From positions 1-8,598 of the forward strand of contig JAYUQR010000105.1 in NCBI GenBank assembly GCA_043756665.1: a stretch of DNA of 8,598 nucleotides, in the 5' to 3' direction. How positions within the stretch are numbered: position 1 is the first letter of the stretch; the number at the start of each line of letters is the position of its first letter. The DNA is from STC-74 sp043756665 (GTDB lineage Bacteria > Patescibacteriota > Gracilibacteria > BD1-5 > UBA2023). Shown piece by piece: positions 6,035 to 8,598 of the stretch. The notes beneath the pieces are model-generated. The model saw only the letters and a list, made by a program, of their open reading frames with translations. It was not told the origin of the DNA and made no database searches. The position numbers and the translations under genes are program-made.

Positions 6035-6583
6035 ATGTTAATTGTATGATGATTACATCATGTTTATGAAAAACTAGCTGATATACATCAGATTTTGTGA
6101 AGTATAAAATGTAGTTTAGAAATACACTGAGCTTTAGAAGAACAAAGATTGATTGTACCAAAAATAAGATGACTCATATGAGATATTCGATTATTTATTT
6201 CTGAGAAGAAATCAAGTTTGTGAGAAGTAGAAATGAGGGAATTATGAAATATCGCCAATGTATACGTACTACTCGGAAATCTTTTAGAGAATAGGAATAT
6301 TAATAGCATAAATGACTTAAAGAATGCTAGAAATGTACAAGCTGTTATGGATACATACTATTTACAATTATTGTGGCATATGAGTATTCTTATAAATATA
6401 TCAAAAGATCCTGAAATATGGTATCAAAAATACTGAAAGACGCTCCCTTGATCACTCTTCTGTATTCCATCGGCATTCCTTAATGAATATTTAGTATCTC
6501 GCAGAATTGAGTTTATTGGAGGCACGACCTTAGATCGGACTTTTGAATTTACCACTCCTTCCCCCCAGCAACAGTCCGAATAA
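6035..6583 (+). CDS. Unrecognised 182-aa protein visible only when UGA is read as glycine
   Basis: The frame runs from ATG 6035 to TAA 6581-6583 with ten UGA codons, the first two at codons 5 and 6, so under the standard code nothing is detectable. I do not recognise the family. Residues 1-130 are mostly predicted helical with regular hydrophobic spacing (LHHVYEKLADIHQILGSIK, then IANVYVLLGNLLENRNIN, and YYLQLLWHMSILINI). There is no signal peptide or clear membrane helix, so it is probably a soluble helical protein. The last 25 or so residues (TTPSPQQQSE at the end) are polar. About ten of thirteen glycines are UGA. Support for reality: a promoter with TGnTATACT directly upstream, an ATG start, a long frame free of TAA/TAG in AT-rich DNA, and helical periodicity. 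Its 3' end overlaps the convergent PAS-GAF gene by 54 bp. Confidence 0.8.
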
Positions 6584-7453
6584 CTCGATATAGTGCATGA
6601 GGAATTCATCATCGAAAGGATCACTTCCATCCTCCATGAAGAGCATGATACTCCCGAGACAGTGTCCGTGAAATCTGAATGCATACAACGTAGCTGAACG
6701 AAATCGTTGAGTCTGAGCCATCGAGAGACTGCGAAGTCGTGGATCACTGATGAGGTCGAGTACACGAATAGGTTTCGATTTATTATAGGACTCCTCACAG
6801 ATACTTCCTGTATAGGGTCGATTTGATTGACCATTTCTCATGGTTCCGAGTCAGTAGTCGGCAACAAGGAGGAGTTCCATCTTCTCACGATCAAGGATCC
6901 GGAGTCCACATCCTCAGACTCATGCGATATGGGCAACAGAATAGACGAAAAAGTCGTAGATTTTCTGGAGATCTGTATCATCACGAAAAAATAATCGTTC
7001 CATTTCCTGAAAGTACTCTACTTTTCGTTTGATAATACCATATTCTTTCACGGTTTGCATGAGGTACTCGTGTTTCTGTGCGATCATGTCTTCACTCTTC
7101 CTGATATGGGATATATCCCGCAGGAGTATAACACAGGTATCGGGCTCTTCTTTCGAGTAGATGATCGTGAGGATGAGTGAGAGTCGCTCACCATCTTTGC
7201 GTTTTCCGAGAACCTCGAGTTCACTATCCTCATCGACGATATTGTATATTTTTCTGATATCTTCATTCATGAATATTCATGCGAGGGATTTTCCGACTAC
7301 TTCGCTTTCCTTGTATCCGAAGATGAATTTTGCTCCACGATTCCAAGACGCAATTTTCTCATTCTTTATCATGATGATTCATTGGAGTGATTGTCTGATG
7401 GCATCGAGGAGGATGGAATTCCCTTGCGTATGATGGGGGCTCGGAGTATGCAT
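6530..7453 (-). CDS. PAS-GAF sensory protein without an output domain
   Basis: The 307-aa protein is assembled across five UGA-Gly codons (residues 25, 59, 178, 180, 201). A PAS domain spans about residues 12-115: GIIMIKNEKIASWNRGAKFI, FGYKESEVVGKSL, then RKDGERLSLILTI and VILLRDISHIRKSE, the standard PAS/PAC pattern. A helical, probably coiled-coil linker (116-157) follows. A GAF domain covers about 158-300: LQKIYDFFVYSVAHI, RILDREKMELLLVADYG, YTGSICEESYNKSKPI, then GSIMLFMEDG and DEFLMHYIELFGLLLG. No histidine kinase, GGDEF, EAL, HD or DNA-binding domain follows; the frame ends with TAA. Ligands of PAS and GAF cannot be read from sequence. Start ATG 7451-7453 lies 8 bp after the rel stop, so the two form an operon. 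Inference: it may sense a signal and act on the (p)ppGpp synthetase. Confidence 0.9.
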
Positions 7454-7461
7454 GATAAGTA

Positions 7462-8478
7462 TTAGATAAGCTTCACGGAGTCTGCATTTTTCAGGATGTA
7501 GTCACTCTCTCGATAGATCCCATTCACATAGCCTCATTGTATCGTGTCGGGGAGTTTCGTGTGGATGGCTCGAGCGAAGTCCCTGAGTGAGTACGATTTT
7601 CTCAGGAGGATCATATCCATCTCAGGCGAGAGGCAGTAGATCAGTGGATCTGTGAAAGTCGGCCCCGAGATGGGATGTATATCGATGAATCGACCTGCAT
7701 TTTTCAGTTTCGAGTATACATGATGTGCAGCGATCCCATTCTCAGCCTTTTCGTGCATCGATCGAGTGCGGATCTGGAGTTCTACTGGAAATGTTTTTCC
7801 TCATTTCGATGCATACATGAGACCGAGATGGAGACTCTGATAGCCATTGATTTTCGGGATACTGATATAGTCCTTGTACCGTGTGACATCGAAGGCATAG
7901 TATTTCCCGAGGTGATCGAGGAGCTCGAAACAATGACTCTCACTCCCCTCCTCGATAATCACGCGAAATGCAAAAATATCACGAATCGAACTGATTTTCA
8001 TATCTTGTTTCGCGAGGATCTTCCCGTAGACGCTGAGGATACTCTTACGTCGACCTGAGACCATGCAGGTATGGGGAAATGATCTGAGAACAATCTTCAG
8101 TGCTCGGAAAAAGTCGTGGATGACGCTCCGTTCTGCATTGATCGAGTCGACCATCTGCGAATGGATATTTTTGTACACCCGTGCATCGAGGATCGATATG
8201 CAGAGTTCATCGAGGATGAATTTCTGTCTGTGGATATTGTACTTTTCGAGGAGGCCTGAGCAGAGGAGATTATACCTGTGAGCACAGATACGACGTTTGC
8301 GAGTATCCGTCTCATCACGGAGAAACTTGATAAAATAATCGAGATTCTTCATGAAGTCCCGTGGCGAATGATGGATGAGATACTCGATGTATTCCCTGAG
8401 ATTCCGCTCATTCGACTTCCCTGGTCCGACTTCGAGGAAGAGTTTTTCGAGATAGTGAGATTTTTTTATTTTTTTCAC
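7462..8478 (-). CDS. rel: RelA/SpoT-type (p)ppGpp synthetase with TGS domain, no visible HD hydrolase motif
   Basis: Transfers pyrophosphate from ATP to GDP/GTP to make the alarmone (p)ppGpp. The frame starts at GTG 8476-8478 and has two UGA-Gly codons (226, 315), giving 338 aa. Synthetase domain, residues 135-255: SGRRKSILSVYGKI (nucleotide-binding R/K), IRDIFAFRVI (Asp167, Arg172), YKDYISIPKINGYQSLH, VELQIRT (Glu233, Gln235) and MHEKAENGIAAHHVYS. A TGS domain follows at about 279-338 (LSPEMDMILL, DFARAIHTKLPD, YVNG). The first 134 residues are helical and lack the HDxxED-type metal motif of the hydrolase domain; long Rel/SpoT proteins are about 700+ aa, with an HD domain first and ZFD and ACT domains last, all absent here. 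It is thus synthetase-only by sequence. It is the first gene of the operon with the PAS-GAF gene. Confidence 0.93.
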
Positions 8479-8492
8479 GAAGAATGGAAGTG

Positions 8493-8523
8493 AGTATAAA
8501 AAATGTACACACAGACAGTGTCT
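8493..8523 (-). promoter_or_regulatory. Candidate promoter of the rel operon with an operator-like dyad
   Basis: TATACT on the minus strand at 8498-8493 lies 14 bases before the GTG start, so the leader would be under 10 nt. No good -35 is seen. In its place sits AGACAGTGTCT (8513-8523), a perfect 5-1-5 inverted repeat, which could be an operator or activator site. Confidence 0.42.
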
Positions 8524-8545
8524 ATTTGAGTGGCTTTTGGTATTC

Positions 8546-8574
8546 TTGTATTATGCTTCTATATTTATTATACT
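8546..8574 (+). promoter_or_regulatory. Strong candidate promoter for a plus-strand gene at the window edge
   Basis: TTGTAT (8546-8551), a 17-bp spacer, TATACT (8569-8574). An ATG follows ten bases later at 8585. It is divergent from the rel promoter. Confidence 0.55.
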
Positions 8575-8584
8575 CAGAAGAGAG

Positions 8585-8598
8585 ATGGGCCCTATGAG
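8585..8598 (+). CDS. Possible start of a plus-strand gene, cut by the window end
   Basis: ATG at 8585 comes directly after a well-formed promoter, as at other genes here. Only four full codons (M-G-P-M) are visible, so nothing can be said about the product. A second in-frame ATG at 8594 is an alternative start. Confidence 0.25.

Noticed and set aside
6088..6309. Minus-strand 73-codon frame upstream of lepA
   Set aside because: It is opposite the UGA-rich plus-strand gene, which has a promoter and a longer recoded frame; no family features are seen on the minus strand.

Overview
The window most likely comes from a Patescibacteria/CPR bacterium that reads UGA as glycine (genetic code 25: Gracilibacteria or Absconditabacteria). 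With UGA as a stop, lepA, pyrB, rel and a PAS-GAF gene all appear broken. With UGA as Gly each becomes one full-length protein, and several lepA UGAs fall on glycines conserved in E. coli LepA. None of the eight genes whose 3' end lies in the window ends in TGA (only TAA or TAG). I count 43 in-frame UGAs in the CDSs. One whole gene (6035-6583) and most of another (2161-3393) can only be seen with the recoded table.

Layout. 1-345 (-): 5' part of an RluA-type rRNA pseudouridine synthase. 346-575: a remnant of a four-helix-bundle (23S rRNA intervening-sequence type) gene between inverted repeats. 576-1994 (-): ndk and pyrB, both nucleotide metabolism. 2161-3393 (+): an unrecognised UGA-rich protein with a C-terminal coiled coil, divergent from pyrB. 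3394-3641: a second, synonymously diverged copy of the lepA 3' end, then a promoter and terminator framing a candidate small RNA. 3642-5958 (-): lepA followed by a 115-aa gene of unknown function. A 100-bp G/C-rich palindromic element sits in frame inside lepA. 6035-6583 (+): an unrecognised UGA-rich gene divergent from lepA. 6530-8478 (-): a two-gene operon, a (p)ppGpp synthetase with a TGS domain but no visible HD hydrolase motif, then a PAS-GAF protein with no output domain. 8546-8598 (+): a promoter and probably the first codons of another gene.

How it works together. The recognised genes serve translation (lepA, rlu), pyrimidine/nucleotide supply (pyrB, ndk) and stringent signalling (rel). 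The rel/PAS-GAF pair suggests a sensor coupled to alarmone synthesis (inference). Promoters are mostly TTGnnn plus TATACT-like -10 boxes lying so close to start codons that several mRNAs should be leaderless or nearly so; no clear Shine-Dalgarno sequences are seen. No tRNA, rRNA or CRISPR array was found.
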